From: Rhizobium mongolense subsp. loessense
Lineage (GTDB): Bacteria; Pseudomonadota; Alphaproteobacteria; Rhizobiales; Rhizobiaceae
Reading direction: 5' to 3'
Length of the DNA: 64,000 nt
Assembly: GCF_900099775.1 (NCBI RefSeq)
Contig: NZ_FMTM01000008.1
Span: forward strand, 124,001 to 188,000
This document shows positions 1-7,991 of the stretch, one piece after another. Position 1 is the stretch's first letter. Each line of letters begins with the position of its first letter. The position numbers and the translations under genes are program-made. Under the pieces are notes generated by a model that saw only the letters and a program-made list of their open reading frames with translations, was not told the DNA's origin and ran no database searches.

Positions 1-954
1 ATCCATCGCGCCGCCAGAGGTGGCGCCCGCACCAATGACGGTATGGATTTCGTCGATGAAGAGCACGGCGCCCGGATACTCTTCGAGTTCCTTGACGACC
101 TGCTTCAGACGCTCTTCAAAATCGCCACGGTAACGAGTGCCGGCAAGCAGCGTGCCCATGTCGAGCGAGAAGATGGTGGCGTCGGCGAGCGCTTCCGGCA
201 CCTTGCCTTCGACGATGCGCTTGGCGAGGCCTTCAGCGATCGCCGTCTTGCCGACACCCGGATCGCCCACATAAAGCGGGTTATTCTTGGAGCGGCGGCA
301 CAGCACCTGGATCGTACGGCTGACTTCCGAGTTACGCCCGATCAACGGATCGATCTTGCCGCTCTTGGCCTTCTCGTTGAGATTGACGCAATAGGCCTTC
401 AGAGCATCCTGCTGCTTCTTGGCGCCGCCTTCATCCTCACCGCCGCGCGATGCAGTCGGCTTGCTTTCGGCCTCCTCGTCGGCGCCACGCGGCGTGCGGA
501 CTTCCGAAGAGCCCGGGCGTTTGCCGATTCCGTGGGAGATGTAGTTGACCGCGTCGTATCGGGTCATTTCCTGCTCCTGCAGGAAATAGGCCGCGTGGCT
601 TTCGCGCTCGGCAAAGATTGCGACAAGGACATTTGCCCCCGTTACTTCTTCCCGGCCGGACGATTGCACATGGATCACGGCACGCTGGATGACGCGCTGG
701 AAGCCGGAGGTCGGCTTGGAGTCCTCGTCGTATCCGGTAACCAGATTGGAAAGTTCATTGTCGACGTATTCGATCAGCGTCTTGCGCAGCGCGTCGAGGT
801 CGACATTGCATGCACCCATGACAGCTGCCGCATCGGCATCGTCGATCAAGGCGAGCAGCAGATGCTCGAGCGTCGCATATTCGTGATGCCGCTCGTTGGC
901 AAAGGTCAGTGCCTGATGGAGCGCCTTCTCAAGACTAGGCGAAAATGTTGGCAC
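1..954 (-). CDS. clpA: ATP-dependent Clp protease ATP-binding subunit ClpA (N-terminal 318 residues)
   Basis: This is the AAA+ unfoldase that feeds substrates into the ClpP peptidase in the cytoplasm. The visible part holds the Clp N-domain (about residues 1-145), a charged linker (about 146-190) and the start of the first AAA+ module, with Walker A GDPGVGKT at 230-237 and Walker B AVLFIDE at 296-302. The GTG start at 954 is 10 bp downstream of the clpS stop, so the two genes are almost certainly one transcript. The gene is cut by the left window edge. The start is chosen because the reading frame begins directly with the conserved N-domain. Confidence 0.95.
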   Translation of the reverse strand, partial: MPTFSPSLEKALHQALTFANERHHEYATLEHLLLALIDDADAAAVMGACNVDLDALRKTLIEYVDNELSNLVTGYDEDSKPTSGFQRVIQRAVIHVQSSGREEVTGANVLVAIFAERESHAAYFLQEQEMTRYDAVNYISHGIGKRPGSSEVRTPRGADEEAESKPTASRGGEDEGGAKKQQDALKAYCVNLNEKAKSGKIDPLIGRNSEVSRTIQVLCRRSKNNPLYVGDPGVGKTAIAEGLAKRIVEGKVPEALADATIFSLDMGTLLAGTRYRGDFEERLKQVVKELEEYPGAVLFIDEIHTVIGAGATSGGAMD

Positions 955-964
955 GTTGAGATCC

Positions 965-1324
965 TCACTTCTTTTCCATGACGCACTGCAGCGGATGCTG
1001 GTGCTGACGGGCGAAGTCCATCACCTGACTTACCTTCGTCTCCGCTACCTCGTATGTAAATATCCCGCATTCGCCGACGCCATGGTTATGGACATGAAGC
1101 ATGATGCGGGTGGCACTTTCACGATCCTTCTGGAAAAAACGCTCCAGAATGTGGATGACGAACTCCATGGGAGTGTAGTCGTCATTCAGGATGAGCACGC
1201 GGTAGAGATTGGGCTTCTTGGTCTTCGGCTTTGTGCGTGTGATGACCGAGGTTCCGCGATTTCCGTTGTCCCCGTTCCTTTCGCTGTCGTTCTGCATCCG
1301 GATCGGCTTTGCGATCATTGTCAT
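965..1324 (-). CDS. clpS: ATP-dependent Clp protease adaptor ClpS
   Basis: ClpS recognises N-degron substrates and delivers them to ClpAP. The 119-residue product has a polar, disordered N-terminus (about 1-35), then the compact ClpS core beginning at NLYRVLILNDDYTPMEFV, the conserved segment that lines the N-degron pocket, followed by HVHNHGVGECG. Length fits the family. It sits just upstream of clpA, the normal rhizobial arrangement. The first methionine is used, but a second one at residue 10 is possible. Confidence 0.96.
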   Translation of the reverse strand: MTMIAKPIRMQNDSERNGDNGNRGTSVITRTKPKTKKPNLYRVLILNDDYTPMEFVIHILERFFQKDRESATRIMLHVHNHGVGECGIFTYEVAETKVSQVMDFARQHQHPLQCVMEKK

Positions 1325-1508
1325 TCATTCCTCGGTCTATCCGGTGGTGCATGGGAGGCTGCTTTACCCGCCGGATATCTGAAACACTAACTTAGTTCAT
1401 AATAGAGCGATTTTAAGCCCCTTGTTTGCGACTGCAATCACAATTCGCCAGGACTCGACGCAAAGACTAAAAAAGTCCCATTCGAATTCTTGGAGGGCTT
1501 GTGGAAAC

Positions 1509-1549
1509 AAAAAAGACCGGCCGCAGATGCGTTGCCGGTCTTCGTTTTT
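1509..1549 (-). terminator. Rho-independent terminator downstream of the phasin gene
   Basis: On the minus strand, GAAGACCGGC pairs with GCCGGTCTTT across a short loop and is followed by a run of T. It lies about 30-70 bp past the phasin stop codon, in the right orientation. The stem is symmetrical enough that it could also act on the opposite strand. Confidence 0.8.
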
Positions 1550-1578
1550 CAAGAGGTGCGCTGTTCGCACCATCGCAT

Positions 1579-1947
1579 TTACGCAGCTGTGGGCGTCACC
1601 TGAGGAGCCTTGGGCGACTTCGCGGGCGGAGCCGATACCGGCGGTTCGTAAGGCTTATAGGCGCCCTTGGCGAGATCGGCGTACATTTCCCCCATCTTCG
1701 TCGCCTCGGCGATAAAATTCTCGTAGGAAGACTTGATGAAGCCTGTCTGCAATTCGAAGACCGTTTCGAAGCTTCGGGCGCCCGACAGCGTCTCGAAATG
1801 ATTGACGGCGTCCTGGAAGGATTTCTTGGAATATTCGGCAGCTTCGGTGGCGATCGCCTGGACGCCCTTGGCCGCGTCGGAATAGCTCTTCAGCATCGTG
1901 TCCATGGCTTCCTTGCTCTTCCGGCTCGTGTCGTCGAAGTTGAACAT
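1579..1947 (-). CDS. Phasin family protein (PHB granule-associated)
   Basis: Phasins coat polyhydroxybutyrate granules and control their size and number. The 122-residue product is helical and rich in Ala, Glu and Lys, with the family-typical pattern SFQDAVNHFETLSGARSFE and the segment ELQTGFIKSSYENFIAEATK, followed by a Pro/Ala-rich tail. The start at 1947 (MFNFDD) is chosen over an upstream in-frame ATG because AAAGGAGGAGAC lies just before it. A phaC gene lies 48 kb away in this window, so PHB metabolism is present. A promoter with dyad sites lies just upstream. Confidence 0.9.
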   Translation of the reverse strand: MFNFDDTSRKSKEAMDTMLKSYSDAAKGVQAIATEAAEYSKKSFQDAVNHFETLSGARSFETVFELQTGFIKSSYENFIAEATKMGEMYADLAKGAYKPYEPPVSAPPAKSPKAPQVTPTAA

Positions 1948-1983
1948 GTTCGTCTCCTCCTTTTGTGGTACTGGCTGCCGCAA

Positions 1984-2032
1984 AAGGTAGCTGCGCCGCA
2001 CAAATAGTCAAGCGATTTTGTGCGACGCACAA
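1984..2032 (-). promoter_or_regulatory. Phasin promoter with two dyad operator-like sites
   Basis: Minus-strand CTTGAC (2012-2007) and TACCTT (1989-1984) are 17 bp apart, close to the rhizobial sigma-70 pattern. A perfect 15-bp palindrome TTGTGCGACGCACAA (2018-2032) lies just upstream of the -35, and a degenerate copy GCTGCGCCGCACAA (1990-2003) fills the spacer between -35 and -10. Phasin genes in alphaproteobacteria are known to be repressed by PhaR/AniA-type regulators; assigning these sites to that regulator is inference. Confidence 0.55.
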
Positions 2033-2186
2033 CTACCGGTGATTGCATGACGCCGCTCTAATGCGCCTCGAAAAAAGAGCCACGTACGTCGCCGATTGAT
2101 TTTCAAAACATATATCAGGGCTCCACAACCTGAAGCAGCATAAAGAATCTCGCTAAGTCACAGTCTCGAGGCCGGCACGGGCTGTC

Positions 2187-2612
2187 TCAATCCATCAGAT
2201 CTGCGGGAACCTTGCCGCCATTTTCGGATAGCTTCTTCATGAGCGCCTTGTGAAGAAACATGTTCATTTTGGCGGAATCGCCCGTGTCTCCCGAATATCC
2301 GAGCTCCGCGGCCAGTTCCTTGCGCTCGGAAAGGCTCGCATTCATACCGACCGCCTTCATCAGATCGACGATCGAGTGCCGCCAATCCAGCTTCTGTCCG
2401 CTCTTTTTGACGGCAGCATCGAGAATCGGAACGATATCGACGGTCGCGGGCGCCGTCGTTGCGGGCGCGGTCGTTGGGGTTACGGATGGTGCTGCCGATG
2501 GCGCGGCCGGCCTCTGCGCAGGTTCCATTTTCGGCGCCGCCGCCTCGGTCACCGGTGCTGCCTGCGCTTCGCCGCCGAAAATCGCGTCCTTGATTTTATC
2601 GAAAATACCCAC
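2187..2612 (-). CDS. DUF3597 domain-containing protein
   Basis: The 141-residue product has a short amphipathic start (MGIFDKIKDAIFG), a low-complexity Ala/Pro/Thr linker (about 16-57), and a C-terminal globular domain with KLDWRHSIVDLMKAVGMNAS and LAAELGY, which I recognise as DUF3597. No enzymatic function is known. The GTG start at 2612 is supported by GGAGGATGAGAC directly upstream. The domain is distantly similar to peptidoglycan-binding-like helical modules, but that is speculative. Confidence 0.85.
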   Translation of the reverse strand: MGIFDKIKDAIFGGEAQAAPVTEAAAPKMEPAQRPAAPSAAPSVTPTTAPATTAPATVDIVPILDAAVKKSGQKLDWRHSIVDLMKAVGMNASLSERKELAAELGYSGDTGDSAKMNMFLHKALMKKLSENGGKVPADLMD

Positions 2613-2774
2613 GTCTCATCCTCCAATTTAGTTCGGTTGCATTCGCAGAAACTAAAATGGGGCGGAGGACGAACTCATCCAGCGCGAATGGCTAAATTGA
2701 TGCCGAGCAGGCTAGGGGCAAGCCGATGCCGTCCGGCAAGGCAAGCCGCAATGATGCGGCCCGCCCTAGGATCA

Positions 2775-2978
2775 TCAGAGATCGACGTCGAGGATCGCCA
2801 TCGAAAAGTTGTAGGAACGATCGCCGTCTTCGTCGTCGACATAGACGACACCCAGGAATTCTTCGCCGAGATAAACTTCCGCGGAATCATCCTTGCGCGG
2901 GCGCGCCTTGACGACGATCTGCGGATTGAGCGTCTTCTTGAAATAGGCGTCGAGCTTCTTGAGTTCTTCAGGCTTCAC
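2775..2978 (-). CDS. DUF3126 family protein
   Basis: This is a small (67 aa) acidic protein with the pattern MKPEELKKLDAYFKKTLNP followed by a short beta-rich part, VYLGEEFLGVVYVDDEDGDR. I recognise it as DUF3126, a family largely restricted to Rhizobiales and relatives and of unknown function. It lies 135 bp downstream of cysE on the same strand, a pairing commonly seen in rhizobia, so it may be co-transcribed with cysE. A start 3 bp before AAGCCTGAAGAAC is preceded by AGGAGACC. Confidence 0.85.
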   Translation of the reverse strand: MKPEELKKLDAYFKKTLNPQIVVKARPRKDDSAEVYLGEEFLGVVYVDDEDGDRSYNFSMAILDVDL

Positions 2979-3113
2979 ACTTGGTCTCCTAGCGGTCTTC
3001 GTTGGCCGCTTCTTGCACAGGAAAAGCGGAGCTGTAAAGGTTGCCGCGGCATATCTGCCCCGGCTTCCCCTCAGGATTTTGCCAGCTTTTCCGTCCTGAC
3101 AAATACAATCGGA

Positions 3114-3947
3114 TCAGATATCGGCGCCGATCACCTGGTCCATGATGCGCGACGGTTCCGAACACCCGGCCTCTCCGACCACCTTCGCCGGCACGCCAGC
3201 AACCGTCGTCTTCGGCGGGACGGCCTTTAGAACGACCGAGCCGGCCGCCACGCGCGAGCAATAGCCGATCTGGATATTGCCGAGAATCTTCGCGCCCGCA
3301 CCGATAAGCACGCCGCTGCCGATCTTTGGATGACGATCAGCACCCTCCTTGCCGGTGCCGCCAAGCGTGACGCCATGCAGGATCGATACGTTGTCGCCGA
3401 TCACCGCCGTTTCGCCGACGACGAGGCCAGTCGCGTGATCGAGGAAGATTCCCCGGCCGATGCGCGCTGCCGGATTGATGTCCGTCTGGAAGACGCTGGA
3501 CGACCGGCTCTGCAGATAAAGCGCGAGATCCCGGCGCCCATGATTGAGCAGCCAGTGGGCCAGGCGATGCGTCTGCAGCGCATGGAATCCCTTGAAATAC
3601 AGCACCGCCTCCATGAAGCGAAGGCAGGCCGGGTCGCGGTCATAGACGGCCTGAATATCGACGCGCAGGATATCGCTCCATTCCGGCCAGTCTTCGAGCA
3701 TTCCGTCGAAGACCTGGCGAAGCAGCGTCGCCTGCATGTCGGGATGGTCGAGACGTTCGCAGATACGATGAATGACGCATTCTTCCAGCGAACGGTGGTT
3801 GATCACCGTCGAATAAAGGAAAGCCGCCAGCACCGGATCCTTCTCGGCAGCAACACGCGCTTCTTCGCGCAGGCTGTCCCAGATCGGATCCATGACCTTT
3901 AGCGGGTTTGATGCCTCAAAAGAACGAACGTCAGTCTTCGCGACCAT
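3114..3947 (-). CDS. cysE: Serine O-acetyltransferase
   Basis: CysE transfers acetyl from acetyl-CoA to L-serine, giving O-acetylserine for cysteine synthesis. The 277-residue product has the N-terminal helical domain (about 1-145) and a C-terminal left-handed beta-helix of hexapeptide repeats, with the family motif DHATGLVVGETAVIGDNV and HGVTLGGTGK, which contains the catalytic histidine region. The start at 3947 (MVAKTDV) follows GAGGAGACC; an in-frame start at 4076 would overlap the upstream gene and is less likely. DUF3126 follows. Confidence 0.95.
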   Translation of the reverse strand: MVAKTDVRSFEASNPLKVMDPIWDSLREEARVAAEKDPVLAAFLYSTVINHRSLEECVIHRICERLDHPDMQATLLRQVFDGMLEDWPEWSDILRVDIQAVYDRDPACLRFMEAVLYFKGFHALQTHRLAHWLLNHGRRDLALYLQSRSSSVFQTDINPAARIGRGIFLDHATGLVVGETAVIGDNVSILHGVTLGGTGKEGADRHPKIGSGVLIGAGAKILGNIQIGYCSRVAAGSVVLKAVPPKTTVAGVPAKVVGEAGCSEPSRIMDQVIGADI

Positions 3948-3977
3948 TCCAGGTCTCCTCGTTTCCGTCGGAACCAC

Positions 3978-3998
3978 ATTATATAAGGCATAATGCCC
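3978..3998 (-). promoter_or_regulatory. Possible cysE promoter -10 with a small dyad
   Basis: The minus strand reads a perfect TATAAT at 3983-3978, 31 bp before the cysE start, and directly upstream lies the dyad GGCATTATGCC (3998-3988). No convincing -35 is seen, so an activator could be needed. This is weak, sequence-only evidence. Confidence 0.3.
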
Positions 3999-4072
3999 AG
4001 AACATAAATGGGTGCCGGTCCTATGCTTCTTTAGGATGATTTTTCGGCAATCACGGCACTTTAGACCGACTG

Positions 4073-4858
4073 TCATCGCCCGGCGACTCTCTCATAAAAC
4101 TCTAGAACCGCCTTCTTGAATACCTTGTCTCCTACCGCCAACATATGGTCGCGGCCCGGAATGTCCAGCGCCTCGGCATGCGGCATCAAGCTCGCCAATT
4201 CCTCTGCGGAACCTGCAATATCGTCTTTTGTTCCAACGCCGATCAAAGTCGGGGCATCGATCCTGCCCATGTCGGCCCGCGCCACCAGATCGCGCGATCC
4301 CCGGATGCATGAAGCGAGCGCCTGCCGGTCGCTCCTGGTCTGCTCGGCGAAGGCGCGGAACATGCGCCCGCGGGTATGCGTGACGTCGTCCAGAGACGGC
4401 GCGAGCAGCGCATCGGCAATCGGATCCCAATCACCGACGCCGTCCGTCATCCCGATACCAAGGCCGCCTAGCACCAGCGAACGCACGCGATGCGGATGGG
4501 CAAGCGCCGTGAAGACCGAAATCCGCGCGCCCATCGAGTAGCCCATGATATTGGCTTCCGGAATGCCTAGATGGTCGAGTAACGCCACGCCATCTTCGGC
4601 CATGATCCACGGCCGGTAGGCTTCGGCATCGTGGGGTTTGTCGCTTGCGCCGTGGCCGCGATTATCCATCGCGATCACCCGATAGCCTGCATCGCCCAGC
4701 GTCTTCACCCAGCCGGGATGCACCCAGTTGACGTTGGCGGTCGAAGCAAAACCATGAATGAGCAGCACCGGCGGGCCGTTGGGATCCCCTTCGTCGAAAA
4801 AGACGAGTTTCAGGCCGCCGTGGGTGAAGCTGGAAAATGCGGGCGTATTCAGATTCAT
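4073..4858 (-). CDS. Alpha/beta hydrolase
   Basis: A 261-residue alpha/beta-fold hydrolase. It has the oxyanion segment LLIHGFAS (33-40), the MDNRGHGASDKP strand/turn, the nucleophile elbow GYSMG with Ser108, the acid in GTKDDIAGS and the histidine in GRDHM near the C-terminus. The start at 4858 follows AAAGGACGGC; the frame stays open upstream but lacks a better ribosome site. It lies upstream of cysE on the same strand with a 125-bp gap. The substrate cannot be told from sequence; esterase or C-C bond hydrolase are both possible. Confidence 0.9.
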   Translation of the reverse strand: MNLNTPAFSSFTHGGLKLVFFDEGDPNGPPVLLIHGFASTANVNWVHPGWVKTLGDAGYRVIAMDNRGHGASDKPHDAEAYRPWIMAEDGVALLDHLGIPEANIMGYSMGARISVFTALAHPHRVRSLVLGGLGIGMTDGVGDWDPIADALLAPSLDDVTHTRGRMFRAFAEQTRSDRQALASCIRGSRDLVARADMGRIDAPTLIGVGTKDDIAGSAEELASLMPHAEALDIPGRDHMLAVGDKVFKKAVLEFYERVAGR

Positions 4859-5014
4859 AATGCCGTCCTTTTTGGCCGGACCATATTTTATCGAGCAGCG
4901 GAGGTGAACCCTCGCCGCGCCAAAAAACCATGTGCCGTGCGGCGCTTTGGCTCTACACATTTGAGGCGAAGGATTATAATGTCCGCGCACATTTCAAAGC
5001 ATTCGGAGACAGAC

Positions 5015-5260
5015 ATGGCCGGCCACAACATTCCCCACTTCCAGAACGACGGCGGACACCGCGTGATCGAAGTCGGCGTGAAGGAGTTCATGTGCACCGG
5101 CGCGTCCGTGCCATTCGATCATCCGCATATCTTCATTGACATGGGCGACGACAACGAAAAGGTCTGCTCCTACTGTTCGACGCTTTATCGGTTCAACGGA
5201 GCGCTGAAGCCGAGCCAGACGAACCCGGCCGGTTGCGTCTTCCACGTTAAGGCCGCGTAA
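5015..5260 (+). CDS. Zinc-finger domain-containing protein (zf-CHCC, NDUFS6-like)
   Basis: This 81-residue protein carries a zinc-binding pattern with Cys in EFMCTGAS, His in FDHPHIFIDMG, and CSYCSTLY, the zf-CHCC signature shared with the Complex I accessory subunit NDUFS6. In bacteria the family is small, soluble and often linked to respiratory genes. The start at 5015 is preferred for GGAGACAG upstream; an ATG at 4980 is in frame. It is divergent from the hydrolase gene and lies 23 bp before a monooxygenase gene. Confidence 0.85.
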   Translation: MAGHNIPHFQNDGGHRVIEVGVKEFMCTGASVPFDHPHIFIDMGDDNEKVCSYCSTLYRFNGALKPSQTNPAGCVFHVKAA

Positions 5261-5283
5261 CTTCACTCAAGATCGGACATCAG

Positions 5284-6432
5284 ATGCCGGTCGAACACGC
5301 CGCCATCATCGGCGCCGGAACTGCGGGCCTGACCGCGGCTCTGGCACTGGCTAAGCGCGGCATCAGTTCGGATATTTTCGAACAGGCTGTCGCGCTTACA
5401 GAGGTCGGCGCCGGTCTGCAAATCTCGCCAAATGCCTCGCGCATCCTCGCAAAACTCGGCGTTCTGCAGGACATCGAAAATGTCTGGCTCGAGCCGCAAT
5501 TCATTCGCCTTTTCTCCGGCGATACGCTCCGCCCGCTTGCGGCCGTTCCCGCAGGCGACTTCGCTCGCATCCGCTGGGGCGCTCCCTACGGCGTCCTGCA
5601 CCGCGCGACGCTGCAAGGGGCGCTGCTTGCGGCAGTCGAAGCAAACCCTCGTTGCACGATCCATCTCGGCCGTCGCATCGCCCCGGGCGCGCTTCCTGAA
5701 ACCACCCGCCAGCCGGATGTAATCATCGGTGCCGACGGCGTCTGGTCGCAGCTGCGGCAGTCGATCAAGGGTAGTCCCTCGCCGCATTTTTCCGGCCACA
5801 TAGCCTATCGCTTCACGATCGCCGGCAATTCCGCGCCGGCGTTCCTCGACCGCGCCAACGTCTCGGCATTCCTCGGGCCGTCGGCCCACCTCATCTGCTA
5901 CCCGCTGAAGGAGGCCGGCAGCCTCAATCTCGTCGCCATCACGGCCGGCAATGCTGCGCCGCAGGACTGGGGCAACGAGCCGACGGAGCAGCAATTGAAA
6001 CAGCTCTCATCACGCTTTTCCCGATGGAGTGCCGATATTAAATTGCTGTTCGGCGACGCCCGGATTACGTTCTGGCCGCTCTACGAGGCGACGGAGGGCA
6101 ACTGGCAAAACGGAAGTGACACCGTCCTTATCGGCGACGCGGCTCACGCCATGACGCCTTTTGCGGCCCAAGGCGCGGCGATGGCAATCGAAGATGCCTA
6201 CGAGCTCGCGGCGCTGCTTGCAGCCCATCCTGTGAAGGAAGCTCTGCGTCGCTTCGAACGACAGCGCGCGCCGCGCGTTGCAAAAATTCGCAAGCGCGGC
6301 GCCTTCAACCGCTTCGCCTATCATGCCCGTGGTCCGGTGCGCATCGGCCGCGATATCGTTCTATTGCTGAAGGCGCCGCAAACTCTCGCGGCGGATCTCG
6401 ACTGGGTCTACGGCTACCGTCCGATCGACTGA
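5284..6432 (+). CDS. FAD-dependent monooxygenase (salicylate hydroxylase-like)
   Basis: The 382-residue protein belongs to the class A flavoprotein monooxygenases. It has the Rossmann GxGxxG at residues 10-15 (IIGAGTAGLTAA), the DG motif around VIIGADGVWSQLR, and the GD ribityl-binding motif VLIGDAAHAMTPFAAQG near residue 285. The best match by eye is to salicylate hydroxylase/3-hydroxybenzoate hydroxylase-like enzymes, but the aromatic substrate is unknown. Its stop codon touches the metC stop codon on the other strand with no gap. Confidence 0.9.
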   Translation: MPVEHAAIIGAGTAGLTAALALAKRGISSDIFEQAVALTEVGAGLQISPNASRILAKLGVLQDIENVWLEPQFIRLFSGDTLRPLAAVPAGDFARIRWGAPYGVLHRATLQGALLAAVEANPRCTIHLGRRIAPGALPETTRQPDVIIGADGVWSQLRQSIKGSPSPHFSGHIAYRFTIAGNSAPAFLDRANVSAFLGPSAHLICYPLKEAGSLNLVAITAGNAAPQDWGNEPTEQQLKQLSSRFSRWSADIKLLFGDARITFWPLYEATEGNWQNGSDTVLIGDAAHAMTPFAAQGAAMAIEDAYELAALLAAHPVKEALRRFERQRAPRVAKIRKRGAFNRFAYHARGPVRIGRDIVLLLKAPQTLAADLDWVYGYRPID

Positions 6433-7623
6433 TCAGACGGCATTGGCGGCTGCAAAACCACGTTCGATATCGGCCTTGACGTCTACCACGTCTTCAAGAC
6501 CGACCTGAAGCCGGATGACAGGCCCTTCCTGCGGCGCCTTGCGAATACGGCGATCATTGAGATTGACGTGGACTGCAAGGCTCTCGAAGCCGCCCCAGGA
6601 ATAACCCAGGCCGAAGATCTGCAGGGCATCGAGGAAGGCATGCGCCTTCGCCTTGAATTTCTCCGGCGCATCGGCTGCGAGCACGAAGGAGAAGATGCCG
6701 CTCGCACCCTTGAAATCGCGCTTCCAGAGTTCGTGCGACGGGAAGCTCGGCAGGGCCGGATGCAGGACGCGCGCGACCTCCTCCCTGCCCTCAAGCCATT
6801 TGGCGATCGTCAGCGCGCTTTCATAGTGGCGCTCAAGCCGTACACCCATGGTGCGCAGGCCGCGCAGGATCTGGTAGGCGTCGTCCGGAGCGCCGCAAAT
6901 ACCGAGCGTGATATTGGCTTCCTTCAACTGCTCCCAATGCGTGGCATTGGCCGAAACCGTGCCCATCAGGATGTCGGAGTGGCCGGAGGGATATTTCGTC
7001 GCGGCATGGATCGAAATATCGACGCCGAAGTCGAGCGGCCGGAAATAAACCGGCGTCGCCCAGGTATTGTCCATTGCAACGACCGCACCATGCTTGTGGG
7101 CGATTGCGGCAATCGCCGGAATGTCCTGCATTTCGAAGGTATTCGATCCCGGCGCCTCGGTGTGCACCAGCTTCGTGTTCGGCTTGAAAAGCTGCTCGAT
7201 GCCGGCGCCGATTGCCGGGTCGTAGTATTCGACCTCGACGCCGAGACGCGTCAGCATCGTGTCGCAAAAATGCCGCGTCGGCGTATAGACCGAATCGACG
7301 ATGAGTACATGATCGCCAGACGAGAGAAATGCGAGCAACGGCACCGTAACGGCGGCAAGGCCCGTAGGAACCAGGATCGTTCCGGCAGAGCCCTCAAGCG
7401 CATTGATCGCATCGCAGAGCGCATCCGTCGTCGGCGTCCCGCGGGTGCCGTAAGTATATTTCTGCGACCGCGTCTCCATCGTCCTGGCATTGGGGAAGAG
7501 CACCGTGGAGGCATGGACGACCGGTGGATTGACGAAACCGAAGTAGTCCGAAGGATCGTTGCCGATATGCGTCAGCCGCGTATTGATGCCCGCGTTCTGC
7601 AGTAAATTGTCTCTGTCGTTCAT
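6433..7623 (-). CDS. metC: Cystathionine beta-lyase
   Basis: A PLP enzyme that splits cystathionine into homocysteine, ammonia and pyruvate in methionine synthesis. The 396-residue product shows the Cys/Met-metabolism PLP family features: YTYGTRGTPTTDALCDAI, the EAPGSNTFEMQDI segment, the AMDNTWATP aspartate, and the Schiff-base Lys210 in HAATKYPSGHSD. It is divergent from aapJ. A metC-like gene beside aapJQMP is the arrangement described for R. leguminosarum. Specificity among cystathionine lyases is hard to fix by sequence alone. Confidence 0.92.
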   Translation of the reverse strand: MNDRDNLLQNAGINTRLTHIGNDPSDYFGFVNPPVVHASTVLFPNARTMETRSQKYTYGTRGTPTTDALCDAINALEGSAGTILVPTGLAAVTVPLLAFLSSGDHVLIVDSVYTPTRHFCDTMLTRLGVEVEYYDPAIGAGIEQLFKPNTKLVHTEAPGSNTFEMQDIPAIAAIAHKHGAVVAMDNTWATPVYFRPLDFGVDISIHAATKYPSGHSDILMGTVSANATHWEQLKEANITLGICGAPDDAYQILRGLRTMGVRLERHYESALTIAKWLEGREEVARVLHPALPSFPSHELWKRDFKGASGIFSFVLAADAPEKFKAKAHAFLDALQIFGLGYSWGGFESLAVHVNLNDRRIRKAPQEGPVIRLQVGLEDVVDVKADIERGFAAANAV

Positions 7624-7991
7624 AATCTGGAATGGCCCTTGGCGGAATGATGCAAAGCTGCACTTCTGGACCCGGCCCGCAAAACGGTCAACCCCGGGCT
7701 AAGACGACGCAAATTCCCCACTTCGTTGCTTTATCAGATATATCAGTGGATTACGCGATAATTTTCCGCAAATGGCTGCCCATTTCCTGCTCAAATGCCT
7801 ATCAGGGCGGCGCATTTTACCAAAATGCCAATTTCTGCCGCAATTGTGGACGGCGACACTTGACCGTGGTGATATTTGCGACTGTGATAGAAATGCTCGC
7901 GCCGGGAGGGTGTCGAGAATTGGGGGGCGAATGGTTTGCTTCAGCCGTCCCCTCCACAAAAACATAAGACAACAGATAAAGGTTGGGAAAA
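7624..7991. other. Divergent control region between metC and aapJ
   Basis: These 368 bp hold no convincing gene. They are A+T richer than the flanking genes and must contain the promoters of both metC and the aap operon. A sigma-54-like element lies near the aapJ end (listed separately). No riboswitch was recognised. Confidence 0.7.
7926..7939 (+). promoter_or_regulatory. Candidate sigma-54 promoter of aapJQMP
   Basis: The string GGGCGAATGGTTTGCT has GG (7926-7927) and GC (7938-7939) exactly 10 nt apart, with TTGC at the -12 side, matching the invariant spacing of sigma-54 promoters. The predicted start near 7951 gives a 40-nt leader before the aapJ ATG. The aap operon of R. leguminosarum is known to be under nitrogen (Ntr) control, which makes the site plausible. 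The -24 side (CGA instead of CAC) is imperfect. Confidence 0.4.
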
